DNA from: Owenia fusiformis
Taxonomy: Eukaryota; Annelida; Polychaeta; Sabellida; Oweniidae
Assembly: GCA_903813345.2 (NCBI GenBank)
Contig: CAIIXF020000005.1
Location: 8,313,375 to 8,377,374 of the forward strand
DNA length: 64,000 nt
Direction: 5' to 3'
Both the position numbers and the translations under genes were made by a program. Positions 20,164 to 33,439 of the stretch are shown piece by piece; within the stretch, counting starts at the first letter, position 1, and each line of letters opens with the position of its first letter. The notes beneath the pieces were generated by a model. That model ran no database searches. It had not been told where the DNA came from and saw nothing but the letters and a program-made list of their open reading frames with translations.

Positions 20164-23100
20164 TCAGAAAAAGTTTCCAGGTCCAATTCCTCCTCCTGAA
20201 AATGGACGTCTAGATGATGATCCATCTCTGAATCCTCCTCCTCTACCTGGTGGAAATCTCTGAGTAGGCAATGGACCAATTGGGTCAAATCTTGGGCGAG
20301 GAAATACGCCAGGTTGTCTGGCACCTAATGGACCAGGAATTCCTGAAATTTGAAAATGTACAACTGTCATTTGCCTTTTATCAAAGCAAATTCCAAACCA
20401 TTTAATTTTTCACATGCAATTTTGAAATTAATTTGTCATCTTAGATCATTACTCTTTTCTGCCCATTCTTCAGTTTCAAAGTACAAGAAAAATTAAACTG
20501 CTTACTGAGACACGTTCAAATTATCGCACTCTCACTAATATTGGACATCATTTTATGATAATCATTTGATTTTCAAGGTAACAATAGTTTAAAAAAGAGG
20601 ATGTCTCCTTTTTCAATTGATCTTAAATCTTCCATATTTTTTAAGTATGATCGTTGGCATTCAATTGAAACGATTGCTTCAAACATTTTGCACTCTTCTC
20701 ACTAATCTCTGCTGCTACTTTACAAACAATGATATGGTGGCCAAATTAATGTGTTGCTTTTTCTTATTCATCCCTAGTCAGATGGTTTAAAGTAGCAAAT
20801 GAATGATATAACATAGGAAAGCAGTACCTTGGAATGAAGGATCACGATCATATTCCCCACCAATAAAGCCTGGTGGATAGATGGGTGTGGCAGGAAGAGG
20901 AGGGTGGGGTTGACCAACATAGGGGGGCCATCCAGGAACAAACTGACGGGATTGTTCCAGAGCTCTCCGCCTCATTTCTCTTCTTAGTAGGTATGTATCT
21001 TTATATGCTGACTTCCAATCTTGATTTCGATCACTATCACGTTTCACTGAAATCAGGAAATACACATTAAGTTTCTATTTTTCTGACCAGTCACATTCAC
21101 CTTAAACTTGGTACTTCCATAATAAAACGTTCTGTCAAAATGTGCTATTAAATCATCATGTACACTTTAAACCTTGTATAATGTTCATATTGCACATCAT
21201 TTTAAATAATAAGATATGGCATGTAATTAATAAACATTGCAATATGTTTAAAAGTTGGTTGTATACCTCCATATGTGCGTATATAGAGAGATCTCCATAA
21301 CTGTGGCCTCTCAGACAGCTGGTTCAGAGATCTGCACACCCTCCCCATATTGCACAAGTCCTTGGCTGGTAGCTTGCTCAAAATACACATCAATATCTCT
21401 TCCATCAGACCTAGGAATCCACTACTTTCTGAATGGTTAAATTCTGAACACAAAAATGTAGATTTTTATTCAAAGAAAAAAGAAAAGTGAGCATTCGCAG
21501 AAAGATGTTTACAAAATAAATAAGTCAAGAATACAGTGCAATCAACACACATTTGACAGTGTTCACATAATGCAGGCATTCACATTTTAAAGGTTTTGTC
21601 ATGAGAGATATTCACGTAACAGTCTTCACATGTGATTCAAAGATATTTATGTCAAACAGTCTTTACATTGAAGGGACTCTCAGAAAAATATTCTACATTA
21701 AAGAGATTAAGAATCTATATCCGAGATGTGTTCATTTAATCGGTGTTCAGAGATTAATCTGTCCATTTACCTGATTTACATTGCTGTAGAAGTCTGTAAG
21801 CTACAGCATCTTTAAACAGGCAGGATAATCTAGGTAAGTTTTGGTAGGTTCCAGCAGCATCTGAAAGAGAGAAAAGAGAGGAAATATTTTAAATAGGACA
21901 TATTTTATATTTTAAATACTCTGAAACATGTTAAAAAATAAGAATTTTAAAGCAACCTTACCTGGTTTTAGAACAGGAATGAAATCTGATATTTTTAGGT
22001 TAAGTTGGTGATCCACATTGGTGCCTTTAACAGTACCATGGATGGCAATCTTTGACCCAATAGAAACACATGTGATACTGCACTGCATGTCTGTACTGTC
22101 TCCAATTGTGTAGCTGAAGGTGCAGACACCTATAGGTTGTGCTGTGAAAACAGGAAGTTGGTTGCCTTGGTTACAGGAATTTAAAGATGAGGCTGTTGCT
22201 CCTTCACTGACGTCTTCATTTGTTGGAGGTATTAACTGAAATAAATTTTTCAAAATGAAATTATTAAGAATTTATAATAAAATGGTGGAAAGGGTTATCC
22301 AAAATAGGGAATGACTTAAAGTTTGTCCAATTTGAAGCATTTTTCGAATACCATGATGGCTATCATGATGTCATCCATAATCCAAGAATATGGGCATGGC
22401 ACATCAGCAAGTTTTAACTGTAGTCAATAGGACAAAATGCAAAGTGTTTTCAAGTACATGTAGAGCGCCATTTTTACACCTTTCAACCCTTCGAATTAGT
22501 AAATGAATTCAGAAATAAAAAATGCAATTGAGAGTTTAAAAGTATAAATAGTATACATTGTGAATATGATTAATTACATCAATTACCTGAAACCCACTTT
22601 CTATCATTAAGGTATGTAGCACAATACATAAAGCATCCATAGGATTCCTTGGAGAGCTCTCATTATAGAACATCTCAAGCCTATATGGTACTGCAGAGTC
22701 TGTAGCATCCCTACACAACATTGGTTCATTCAGGTATTTATTCAGGCCCACATTGTCCTGGGTTGGGGCTTTGATTTCTGAATCACTATTGTTATTTGAA
22801 TTTGCTCTGCTGGCATCTTCTACCATGTTGACATCTTCGATATTGTTGACAACTTTAACCATGTTGACATCAGTAGAATCATCTGTTCTAACATTTTGTG
22901 AATCTGGCTGTTCTTTATTCATTTTATTTTCATCTATGATATCATCCTTTTCTGTTTGGGGCTTTAAATGTTTGGTATCTTGAGCACTTTTCACAACTGG
23001 ATTTTGTGTCATAACTTGAATCAAGTCGCCAGACACTATACCAAGATCTTTCATGGATAATCCATCACCAGTTAAAGCATCAGTACCATTCAGGCTCAAT

Positions 23101-24001
23101 GTAAGAGGGCTGAAATAATAAATAAATGAATATTTACTACATGTATGTATCAGGGGCGGATCCGGGAACCAACGAGGGTATGTTCGAACGGAATGCGTGA
23201 CATATATGGGATTCGCGTGAAAAGTCGTTTTTTCGGCGTTCGTATTTTTGCTATATCGACAAACTTTTTTAGAAATTTTTCTACAGAAATATTTTTGCTT
23301 GACAATTACCATATAAAATGCGTATTTGCATGACATTTTCTGTGATGTCACGCAAATACGCATTTTACCTGGTAATTGTCAAGCAAAGATATTTCTGTAG
23401 AAAAATTTCTAAAAAAGATCGTCTACACAGCAAAAATACGAACGCCGGAAAAAAAACGTACGCATTTCGTTCAGACTTTTCACGCGAATTACGTATATGT
23501 CACGCATTCCGTTCGAAATTTTCCGTACATACCCCCCCCCCCTTGACGGATGTTTGAAACGCGAGCGTATGGCAAGATGTAATAAAATTTAAACCAAGGT
23601 GTTCAAAATTTGGACCAAGGTGTCCACATTTTGAGGGGAGGTGTTCAACATTTCCAAGTCACTCATGTTAGGTGTTCCCAAGTTGACAGGCCTGAGGTCG
23701 TTACAGAAACAGTAGAACAGAAGATAACTCTCCGTGGCTGTAGTGTTAGGGGAATCACTCCTGAATTTTTGTATGACCAACTGATTTTTATATCAATTAC
23801 TGTTTACGAAGAAATGAGATTGAGAAAAACAAAATCTGGGAGTCAAAACTCTATTATCACCCATCCTTTAATTGCAAGTCACCTTGATTCAAATTTAGTC
23901 TCAGCTTCACGCTTAACATCCTTCAAACGAACACTGGATGGGTCTTGACTACCGAATGCTATCAATTCCCGTCTACTGCCAAGCTTCAGTCTTAATTTCA
24001 T
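20164..24001 (-). CDS. FBXO7: F-box only protein 7
   Basis: Seven exons on the minus strand with matching phases: 24001-23883, 23109-22587, 22235-21962, 21860-21771, 21443-21267, 21046-20828 and 20342-20164 (1581 nt, 526 aa; human about 522). The N-terminal ubiquitin-like domain starts MKLRLKLG and continues SLNGTDALTGDGLSM...LGIVSGDLIQVM. An acidic linker follows, then the FP (PI31-like) dimerisation domain (exons 3-4), an F-box at about residues 343-390 (GLMEEILMCILSKLPAKDL...VCRSL...LWRSLY) and a proline-rich C-terminus with YDRDP and FDPIGP motifs shared with PI31. Known family role: SCF ubiquitin-ligase adaptor that also binds proteasome regulators and mitophagy factors. Head-to-head with TIMMDC1. 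Intron 1 carries a long palindrome. Confidence 0.93.
23152..23560. repeat. Foldback palindrome (MITE-like) in FBXO7 intron 1
   Basis: Two arms of about 190 bp are near-perfect complements around a centre near 23342. The left arm runs from cgaacggaatgcgtgacata to aaatgcgtatttgcatgaca; the right arm runs from tgtcacgcaaatacgcattt to tgtcacgcattccgttcg. A C-run lies just outside the right arm. Both strands encode nearly the same peptide only because of the symmetry. A DNA transposon derivative is likely. Confidence 0.85.
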
Positions 24002-25080
24002 CTTGAAAATGGCATTTGTCGTAAGCAAATTATTTTTTCTAAAAATAATTATGACCTTGACCTAGAACACAGTCTAAATATTTATTAGCATATTTCCCGA
24101 TATTGTATATTGTAAAATTACAAATGGACTGTTCTATCTATGATTCATCCTGTTTTTGCTCATGCCACTTCGAATGAGACAGTATATGTGAAAATTATCA
24201 TTAAAAGTCGGAATGATTTCATCACATATAAAAATTCGAAGGTGTTCTACCATTGCTTCTGGAGAAAATCAAGAGAAAATCATAAATTCGCTCATTGCAT
24301 TACGGTTTAGAATTGTAAGTATCTTGTAATATTGTGATATGCATTTATTAGGGCAAACATTTTTCTCTTTTGGTTCTTGTTTTGGGTTTTTGCTTTTCAA
24401 ATCGTGATTGTGCCATATTACAGATCTCAAATTCGAGATTGACACAAGTGCAATGAGTTTTTTACACAGGTAAATACTGGTACATGTTGTGGAAAGACCA
24501 TTTCAGGTTTCCTATTGGTGTGTAGGCGGAGCCGCTTTGTGATCCGACTCTGCGACATTCGTTCAAATTTCATCCCTGAACAGCTTGTAGTTTAGCCCAG
24601 AGAATATTTGGCCAAGGTGTTCGTTATTGCCCACTTCGGCTTCTGAATGGTCTCCATATGACTATTTACTTATTAATGAATATTTATGAGGTTGAAACCC
24701 TGATTGGTTGCAAGCAATGGCACTGTATAAAATCAAAGCTACATTGAGGGATACAGGCCCAGGAAGATTTAATTCCCCCCCCCGAACTCTTGTTCCCGTG
24801 TCTGTGTTGACAGGTTGAGGGATATTCTGAAATTTTAGTCTTATAATAAGGAAACTTATCATGTCATTGCTACACAGAGAGTGGGGGATTATGTTCAGGA
24901 AATATTTTTGAATAAAATTCTGAAACAGTATTAGGCATTTTTGTTGGCTTCTTCGTTTCAACATTTACTTAATACAATGCGAGGTGTCATGTCATAATGA
25001 AAATAATTAACGACCTCTGTCATGTTCTAGGCTACTTGTATGACTTTCTGATACTCTTTACCATTTCTTCCAGATTTATA
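24002..25080. promoter_or_regulatory. Divergent promoter interval, FBXO7 / TIMMDC1
   Basis: 1079 bp between the two start codons. ATTGG words (inverted CCAAT) occur at about 24509 and 24703. An acceptor-like site (ttcttccag, about 25074) lies just before the TIMMDC1 ATG, so a 5' UTR exon and the real TSS probably lie further upstream. No other gene seen. Confidence 0.55.
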
Positions 25081-28000
25081 ATGGAGGATATATCAGGCCC
25101 TGATATCTCAATGAGAGCTCTAATACAGAATCATCAGAGAACACAAAGCAACCAATTCAGTCATAAATCACAGAACCATTTAGCTCATCAATGCATAGGC
25201 TCTCTCCAAAAACACAGACTTTCATATACAATGTATAGTCAGTTCAGACGGATGTTTGCAATCCCAACTGTATATGCAAGGGACAATGATGACAGAGGTG
25301 ATGAAGGGATGCTGCATGACAGGATGCCAGGATTGATGGAGAAAATGAGCCAGAAGATGGAGCCAAGTGGATCAGGGTTGCAACTGTCAAGGGATTATTC
25401 AGTCTCAGAGATGGAGATACAGGCTTTTATAGCAGGGGAGACTGGCATGGATAGGCTCAGGGAAATGTACAAAATGGATGGGTATGTCAACATTTTTTCT
25501 CCAACCAAACAAACTTCCTTGATTTGTCTATGCACTTGTCTATTTGTCAGGCAATACTTCAAATTCATTTTTAAGTGGTTGTGCTATAAGCATAATCAAG
25601 AACTCTGCTCGAAAATTAATATGAAAATGACTCGTACATTATTTCACTCATATCACCCCAGCTGAGATGACCAATCTAATAGATACCATAAGTCTCTTGA
25701 AAGCCCAATGTAGAAACCTAAGAAACAAAGAATAAAGTTTCTAAATGAGACAATTATAGATTAAAGGGAATCTTGTTAATAATGATTTGCATTTATTCTG
25801 TTAAGGGATCAGATGTCTGAAATGATGCAGATCATCACAGCTATGACAGCTCAAGGCGCAATGATGACATTTGTGTGCGCATCAATTATTGGAGGTTGGG
25901 AAGCAAAGAATAAATTTTTGGAAACCAATCAAGCTACAAGATTTGAAACAAAATTCAAGGCAATGGTAAAGCTCTTAGATATTATTCATTTGATAAAATA
26001 TTTAAATATGGTTATTTTAGTGGTTGATTATAATTTAAATAATGGACAATCCTTTACTAGGGACTTGGTATGTGCCTTTTTTTATGAGAAAGTATATGCA
26101 CATATTATTTTAATTTATTTGGGGAGGTGTAAATGGCCTTATTTTTAAAATAAGTGATTATTATTACACTTAATGTTATCATTTCAATGTCCACAACTAA
26201 GAAGAGGGTGGGGGGGGGTTTGATGGCCAAATTACACATATTTTACAATTGAAATTTTGATCCAGCACTGTAATTTTGGAATTTTTTCTTTGTAATTTTC
26301 TCAGAGTACTACTGCTATAAAAGTGATTGTCAAATAAATAATAAATAAAAAAATGAACTTCTTATTGTTTTTAGAGAGCATTCAATGATGCTATTTTCCT
26401 TAGAGGTATGAAGGAAGGTTTACGGTGGTCTTTCAAAATAGGATCAATGACAGGATTATTTCTGTAAGTACAGTATATCATATTTTAATTATATGTAAAA
26501 CTGTTGACATGTGTTGAAGTGGAAGCAAAGAGAGTTAAGTGTTGGAAGCAATTTTTCCCATTTTTAGAAAAAAGAGTGAAGATATCTGATGAAATATGGA
26601 AGTAATTGAATATTTAAGACGCACAAATGTCCACATTTCATTAGAATGAAAAGAGTGATCTTTTAGTTTCATGCTAGATTGAAAGGATTATCCTTCAGAT
26701 TTGACATAGGTGAGGAGAGCAAAGAATATTGTAAAAGGACGATTCTCGGTTTGGAGAACGAAGTTCATCAATCTAAATGAGCATTATCCCTGCTTCGGAC
26801 AAATTTGATATTTTTACATAATATAGATTTGAATGTCTTCTTTTGAAAAGTCGTAATTTAATTTGGGTAATATTTCTAGATTTTTTCGCAAAAAAATATT
26901 AGCGCAGTACACTGATGAACTCCTTTCCCCAAATCGAGACTTGTATTTTATTGAATCGGTCTAATTGAGCATTATCCCTGCTTCAGACCAATTTGTTATT
27001 TTTACATCTTGTAGATTTAAATGTCTTCTTTTGAATATTCATAGTTTAATTTGGGTAATATTTCTATATTTTTCATGAAAAAAATTATTAGCCCAGGAGA
27101 CTGTTCTCCAAACCGAGAATCGTCCTTTTGACTTTTTTCAGAAATATCTCTTAACTCATCTATTGTCTTTGTTGCCCCTTTGATTTCACTCCACTCCTGT
27201 TAATTCTATGTCATTTCTTGATCTAATCTTTTGCTTTCTGATGTTTCTATACAATTTGCTGAGTTTCTATTTTATCTTTGACATTTTCTAAATTTTTGGG
27301 GTCTAAAATTTTGATTCTATATCCTACCTGTTTATTTGCAACAGATCTGTAGTAGATATTGTTCTCATGGCATTCTTAATTTCTTATTTTAGGTTAATTT
27401 CCCAGAGTATAGCTACATATCGTAACAAGTCTACTCCACTGGAATATGCTGCAGCGATGTCTGTGTCAGGTTCATTGTTTAAGATTAACATGGGACTCAA
27501 GGGTATGTTCGCCTCTGGTATCCTGAGCTTTGGAATAGGGTAATTCAGAATTTATTTTAATTTATGATCATGGATGTGTTTGAACTGCTCCATATTAGCA
27601 ATTCTTTGAGATGCCCATATACTATACTGTTCCTGATTTTGTTAATAATTTCAATATCTCTTGCAAATCATTGAAATCAGTTTATACAATATTCATTCCA
27701 ACTGTGCTAATTGCAAGAAAACTGATTAATTCTTTCACATGACCTAAACCCTTTTTAACATAGTATACTCTCTGCATCACATTGTTATTATAAGTTTCTA
27801 GATACATGTATATGTATTATAAATGGAATAATAAACTTAACTTTTCTCCCTTTGACTGGGGTATAAGAAATGATGCCATTCGGAATAATCCTCATGATTA
27901 TATCTCTTGATGAAACATTCAATTCTTCTAAATAAAGTTACATCTGAAATTGTCATATAATTCATTCATGAAGAAAGTGTAATATTCTTTATTTTCATTG

Positions 28001-31000
28001 ATCAGATGACATTTTTCATATAACTGATCACATGAACTGATTCAAATAATACTTTCAAACTCTGAAAAGTTGGATAATTATTGGTTCACTGAATCTACAT
28101 ATTTCTATTCAAGCTTAGGGACGTCTGAATGCCCTACCATACAAATATGTGTCTTACCCTAGTGGGTAACCTTGTATCAAAACTAGAAACTGATTTCTGG
28201 CATTTAGGTTGTTAGATGATCTGTTCAGGGCAACCATGTGTTAATTATTTCCCATTTATAGTAGGATAAGGCCATAAGAAGTAGATTCTTTGTTTTGCAT
28301 CCCCTTGCTTGCACGATTTTGAGTAAATCAGAAACAAACACATTTAGGTTGTTAGATGATCTGTTCAGGCCAACCATGTGTTATACTGGCATATAGGTTG
28401 TTAGATGATCTGTTCAGGCCAACCATGTGTTAATTATTTCCCATTTATAGTAGGATAACATGCGCTTATTGCTTTAATGTTGTTTTCCAGGTTGGTTGGT
28501 GGTTGTTTGATATATGGTACTTTATGGGTAGGAGGTCTTTTACAAGAGCAGAGACATGCTTGGCTAATAACGGAGAGGCTCAAAGAGATAAAGTATGTTT
28601 TATAATCCAGTCTCATATAATTTTTCGTTTGTTATGTCACCACCAAAGTGGTGACATATTGTTATGGTCTCCGTTTTTTTTGCGACGGCGGTTGGTGGTT
28701 GGCGTCCGGCGGTTGGTGGTTGGCGTCCGGCGGTTGGTGGTTGGCGTCCGGCGGTTGGCGTCCGGCGTATGTAACAATTTCTTACAACTTCCTATAACTT
28801 AACAAATACTGTTTAGACTGACTTCAATTTTTTTCTAAATCATCTACATGTTCTCAGAAGTTCAAATCTGACTTTAGATTTGACATTTGACCTTCAATGA
28901 CCTTCTCAAGGTCAAAAAGGTCTTTTTTCAACTTGCTTCACATTGACTAAATTTTTTTTCAAAATCATCTACATGTTCTCAGAAATTCAAATCTGACTTA
29001 AGATTTGACATTTGACCTTCAAATCTGACTTTAGATTTGACATTTGACCTTCAATGACCTTCTCAAGGTCAAAAAAGGTCAAAAAGGCCTGTTTTCAACT
29101 TGCTTCAAATTGACTAATTTTTTTTTTCAAAATCATCTACGTGTTCTCAGAAATTCAAATCTGACTTAAGATTTGACTTAAGATTTGACATTTCACCTTC
29201 AATGACCTTCTCAAGGTCAAAAAAGGTCAAAAAGGTCTGTTTTCAACTTGCTTCAAATTGACTAAGAAAAATTTTCAAAATCATCTACGTGTTCTCAGAA
29301 ATTCAAATTTGACTTAAGATTTGGCATTTGACCTTCAATGACCTTCTCAAAGTCAAAAAAGGTCAAAAAGGTCTTTTTTCAACTTGCTTCAAATTGACTA
29401 ATTTTTTTTTTCAAAATCATCTACATGTTCTCAGAAATTCAAATCTGACTTTAGATTTGACATTTGACCTTCAATGACCTTCTCAAGGTCAAAAAAGGTC
29501 AAAAAGGTCTGTTTTCAACTTGCTTTAAATTGACCAAATTTTTTTTTCAAAATCATCTACGTGTTCTCAGAAATTCAAATCTGACTTAAGATTTGACTTA
29601 AGATTTGACATTTGACCTTCAATGACCTTCTCAAGGTCAAAAAAGGTCAAAAAGGTCTGTTTTCAACTTGCTTCAAATTGACTAAAAAAAATTTTCAAAA
29701 TCATCTACGTGTTCTCAGAAATTCAAATCTGACTTTAGATTTGACTTAAGATTTGACATTTGACCTTCAATGACCTTCTCAAAGTAAAAAAAGGTCAAAA
29801 AGGTCTTTTTTCAACTTGTTTCAAATTGACTAAATTTTTTTTTCAAAATCATCTACATGTTCTCAGAAATTCAAATCTGACTTTAGATTTGACATTTGAC
29901 CTTCAATGACCTTCTCAAGGTCAAAAAAGGTCAAAAAGGTGTGTTTTCAACTTGCTTCAAATTGACTTAAAAAATTTTCAAAATCATCTACGTGTTCTCA
30001 GAAATTCAAATCTGACTTAAGATTTGACTTAAGATTTGACATTTGACCTGCAATGACCTTCTCAAGGTCAAAAAAGGTCAAAAAGGTCTGTTTTCAACTT
30101 GCTTCAAATTGACTAAAAAAAATTTTCAAAATCATCTACGTGTTCTCAGAAATTCAAATCTGACTTTAGATTTGACTTAAGATTTGACATTTGACCTTCA
30201 ATGACCTTCTCAAAGTCAAAAAAGGTCAAAAAGGTCTTTTTTCAACTTGCTTCAAATTGACTAAATTTTTTTTTCAAAATCATCTACATGTTCTCAGAAA
30301 TTCAAATCTGACTTTAGATTTGACATTTGACCTTCAATGACCTTCTCAATGTCAAAAAAGGTCAAAAAGGTATTTTTTCATCTTGCTTCAAATTGACTAA
30401 ATTTTTTTCCAAATCATCTAAATGTTCTCAGAAATTCAAATATGACTTTAAATTTGACATTTGACCTTCAATGACCTTGTCAAGGTCAAAAAAGGTCAAA
30501 AAGGTCTTTTTTCAACTTGCTTCAAATTGACTAATTTTTTTTTCAAAATCATCTACATGTTCTCAGAAATTCAAATCTGACTTTAGATTTGACATTTGAC
30601 CTTTAATGACCTTCTCAAGGTCAAAAAAGGTAAAAAAGGTCTGTTTTCAACTTGCTTCAAATTGACTAAAAAAATTTTTCAAAATCATCTACGTGTTCTC
30701 AGAAATTCAAATCTGACTTTAGATTTGACTTAAGATTTGACATTTGACCTTCAATGACCTTCTCAAAGTCAAAAAAGGTCAAAAAGGTCTTTTTTCAACT
30801 TGCTTCAAATTGACTAAATTTTTTTTTCAAAATCATCTACATGTTCTCAGAAATTCAAATCTGACTTTAGATTTGACATTTGACCTTCAATGACCTTCTC
30901 AATGTCAAAAAAGGTCAAAAAGGTATTTTTTCATCTTGCTTCAAATTGACTAATTTTTTTTCAAAATCATCTACATGTTCTCAGAAATTCAAATATGACT

Positions 31001-31697
31001 TTAGATTTGACATTTGACCTTCAATGACCTTGTCAAGGTCAAAAAAGGTCAAAAAGGTCTGTTTTCAACTTGCTTCAAATTGACCAAATTTTTTTTTCAA
31101 AATCATCTACATCTTTTCAGAAGTTCAAATTTGACTTTACAAGTTCTCAAAAATTCAAATCTGACTTAAGTTTGAACTCATAATATTGTGAGCAACTAGG
31201 TGGTGACATTTTGTCATGTTAATGCCTTGTCTAAATTCTGTTTCTGCAACAGATTGACAGGTATATAATCCATATGAAGGAATAAATCCTATCTTTTAAA
31301 AATGATTTTACATATATGCATTATAATCATGATATCTGTGATACAAACATATTGTAACTGTACTGTTGTTAAGAACAATTGTCCCAACCAAACAAACTTA
31401 TTAAATCCAGGAACATTCATCATGACAAAAAGATGATATTGTCATACATTTAAGGTTAATTCAATTTATCTGTTGTGATACTACAATCAAAACCACCCCA
31501 TAAGTATGTTGAAACTTTACACATGATGTTGAGGTTCTTCCCATTCTTCCCATTCTTCCTCTATTTATTTAAGTAAGACTTCACACAGACCATGCTTACA
31601 CTTATTTGACTTCTACTTCAGGAAACACCAGGCAATTCAGGATGCTGCTGTACAGGCTTCCATAGAGAATGCAAAGAATCGAGCAGAGTCATTATGA
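25081..31697 (+). CDS. TIMMDC1: Complex I assembly factor TIMMDC1
   Basis: Six exons with matching phases: 25081-25481, 25806-25965, 26375-26463, 27393-27539, 28491-28592 and 31622-31697 (975 nt, 324 aa; human about 285). Recognised from GMKEGLRWSFKIGSMTGLF, the Tim17-like membrane segments (MMTFVCASIIGGWEA; MGLKGMFASGILSFGIGLVGG), WVGGLLQEQRHAWLITERLK and the charged tail. Several hydrophobic, glycine-rich helices fit the Tim17/22/23 fold. Known role: multipass inner-mitochondrial-membrane factor in assembly of the respiratory complex I membrane arm. ATG 25081 is chosen because the frame upstream (24997-25080) contains an acceptor-like sequence. Introns 3 and 5 carry a MITE and a large tandem array. 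Confidence 0.92.
26734..27129. mobile_element. MITE, dimeric, in TIMMDC1 intron 3
   Basis: Inverted ends aaaggacgattctcggtttggagaac and its complement near 27103-27129. The interior holds two direct half-copies sharing gagcattatccctgcttc (about 26778 and 26966) and an internal degenerate copy of the terminus (ctcctttccccaaatcgaga, about 26920), as if two units were fused head to tail. Confidence 0.75.
28199..28457. repeat. Local triplication upstream of TIMMDC1 exon 5
   Basis: The word aggttgttagatgatctgtt followed by cagg(g/c)caaccatgtgtta occurs at about 28206, 28347 and 28394. The first and third copies also share aattatttcccatttatagtaggataa. The last copy ends about 35 bp before the exon 5 acceptor. 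Confidence 0.85.
28632..31245. repeat. Type A repeat with expanded ~140-bp tandem array (TIMMDC1 intron 5)
   Basis: Begins with the palindrome tgtcaccaccaaagtggtgaca and atattgttatgg. A GC-rich minisatellite cggttggtggttggcgtc follows (28685-28765), then about 17 tandem copies of a 133-169 bp unit. Each unit contains catctacgtgttctcagaa, TTTGACCTTCAATGACCTT and AAGGTCAAAAAAGGTCAAAA. It ends gagcaactaggtggtgacattttgtcatg. Other copies in the window have two or fewer units. Confidence 0.9.
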
Positions 31698-33439
31698 GGA
31701 ATATCAACTACTTAAAGCAATTTAGGATCTGCAGTGTCTGTCCATGTAGGACTCTATATTTGGGAGCTTTTATGGACTTCGACTTTGAAGGATGAATGTG
31801 ATGATGATATGATTTATGTATTTGCCATTAAATGGTATGGACTATAGAACGACATGTTGTGACCCATTCACATAGTGGAAATAAACCTCTTAAAAATTGC
31901 AATGTATAGAAGTTTGTTGGATAAATTGTGTTGATACTCGCACATTTAAAAAGGCTGAGATGTCTGACCATAAAATGCACCAAATTTTCAAAAATCATGT
32001 TATCATGCACAAACCTTTTCTGTAAGTACTACAGCCTGAAAGAATTGCTTAACTTCATTGTTAGTTGTTACAAAATATAAGTGGCAAAAAAGTTGTAAAA
32101 ATATAAGAAAGACATGCACAGATTATAAAATATGGTTTGTCTTTGTCTATCTACAGCACAAGCTATAAGTTATTCAAATTTTTATGTCACCACCACAAAT
32201 GTTGTAGTGTAGTCTCCAGCATTTTTGTAGATGTGTTTGATGGTCAGTTCCTTAACAAATTGCAGGTGGTGACATTTTGCATGTTAATGCCTTGTTTAAA
32301 ATCTGGTGTAATTTAACAATCAGATTCAGCCCTTTTGATGAGTAAATAAATAACTAAAAACATTAATCAATTGTTTTTTACAATGTTATTTATTTTACTT
32401 TCCATTTCTGAAAGACATCGTTATGCTTGTTTCTTTACAGCAGTTTTAGGATTTTTCAGAATGGTAAACATATTTGAGCCTCTTGCCTGTTCAAATTATT
32501 ACATATTAACATAGGACTTTTTTCCCTTAAATAGTGAAATACATCTGTATAATAACACAATGGCCATATTCTACATTGAAAATGAAAGTGGAGTTGAATA
32601 AGAGTTTTGTTAAGTGAACTTGAAATCTCTAAATGAATCAAGTTCAGATTTTACAGATGAATAACATGTAATCGGCATGACCAAAATGATAGTACAGGCA
32701 GATACGTAATTATTAGTAATAACTAATAACATACATTTATCAAACATTTTAACTGATCCTTGTCATTGGGAAATAATTCCATCTTTTTGAGACAGTTAAA
32801 AGTACTAATAAATACAGAAGTATGAAATACTTATTTTCTTGATGAGACCAGTTCAAACTCCAAAGGCATTGATTCTGTTCAGTCCTTCATACTGGCAGTT
32901 TCTGCTTCTCTCTCCCTCACATTGCTTCATTTTCAATCAATATATAGGGAGGGGGTATGTAGATCTTACAATCACTAAGAGAATAACGTAGGTCTATAGG
33001 TGATAGGATTTCTTGGTTTTATATGTGGTTTTCATGAATGGTTCACATTTTACTTATTTTCTCCATGAATAATTTTTTTTATATTGTAAATAAGTTATTA
33101 ATCGATATGATATACAACTTCCATTTCAACTTGACCTGTCTTTTGTCTATACTGTCTGAATAACTTCACATACACTGTATGTGTAATCTCTTAGTTAAGA
33201 AACAACTGTAACAATCCAGCTCCTGAGTTGGCATCCGGATTTCACAAATGGGATCAATATTATATAAGCTAAAAATATATATCGCCGCCTGCGCTTACTG
33301 ATTCAATCGTATATAAACTGATATTCAGATTCTACTATTTAACATTTATATTTTGGTTTATTTTCTCCCTGTTTCTATGTTTTCTCAATATTTACATCTA
33401 AACTTATAAAATATTATATTGCATATTTTGAGACTGTTG
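31698..33439. other. Intergenic, convergent 3' ends of TIMMDC1 and twinfilin
   Basis: Noncoding. AATAAA at about 31880 may serve TIMMDC1 and TTTATT at about 33357 may serve twinfilin. It includes a minimal type A repeat (32186-32296). Nothing else recognised. Confidence 0.65.
32186..32296. repeat. Type A repeat, minimal copy
   Basis: About 110 bp: starts tgtcaccaccacaaatgttgt and ends gcaggtggtgacattttgcatg, without the tandem array. It shows that the two ends define the element. Confidence 0.75.

Noticed and set aside
22536-23557. Similar peptides encoded on both strands around the FBXO7 intron palindrome
   Set aside because: They match each other only because the DNA is palindromic; no splice logic or family similarity supports coding.
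24997-25080. N-terminal extension of TIMMDC1 from an upstream in-frame ATG
   Set aside because: The segment contains a pyrimidine-rich acceptor just before the ATG at 25081 and does not look like the family, so it is probably intronic or 5' UTR.
28503-28802. ORF with repeated VVGVRRL peptide
   Set aside because: It begins in TIMMDC1 exon 5 in another frame and runs through the GC-rich minisatellite of a type A repeat.
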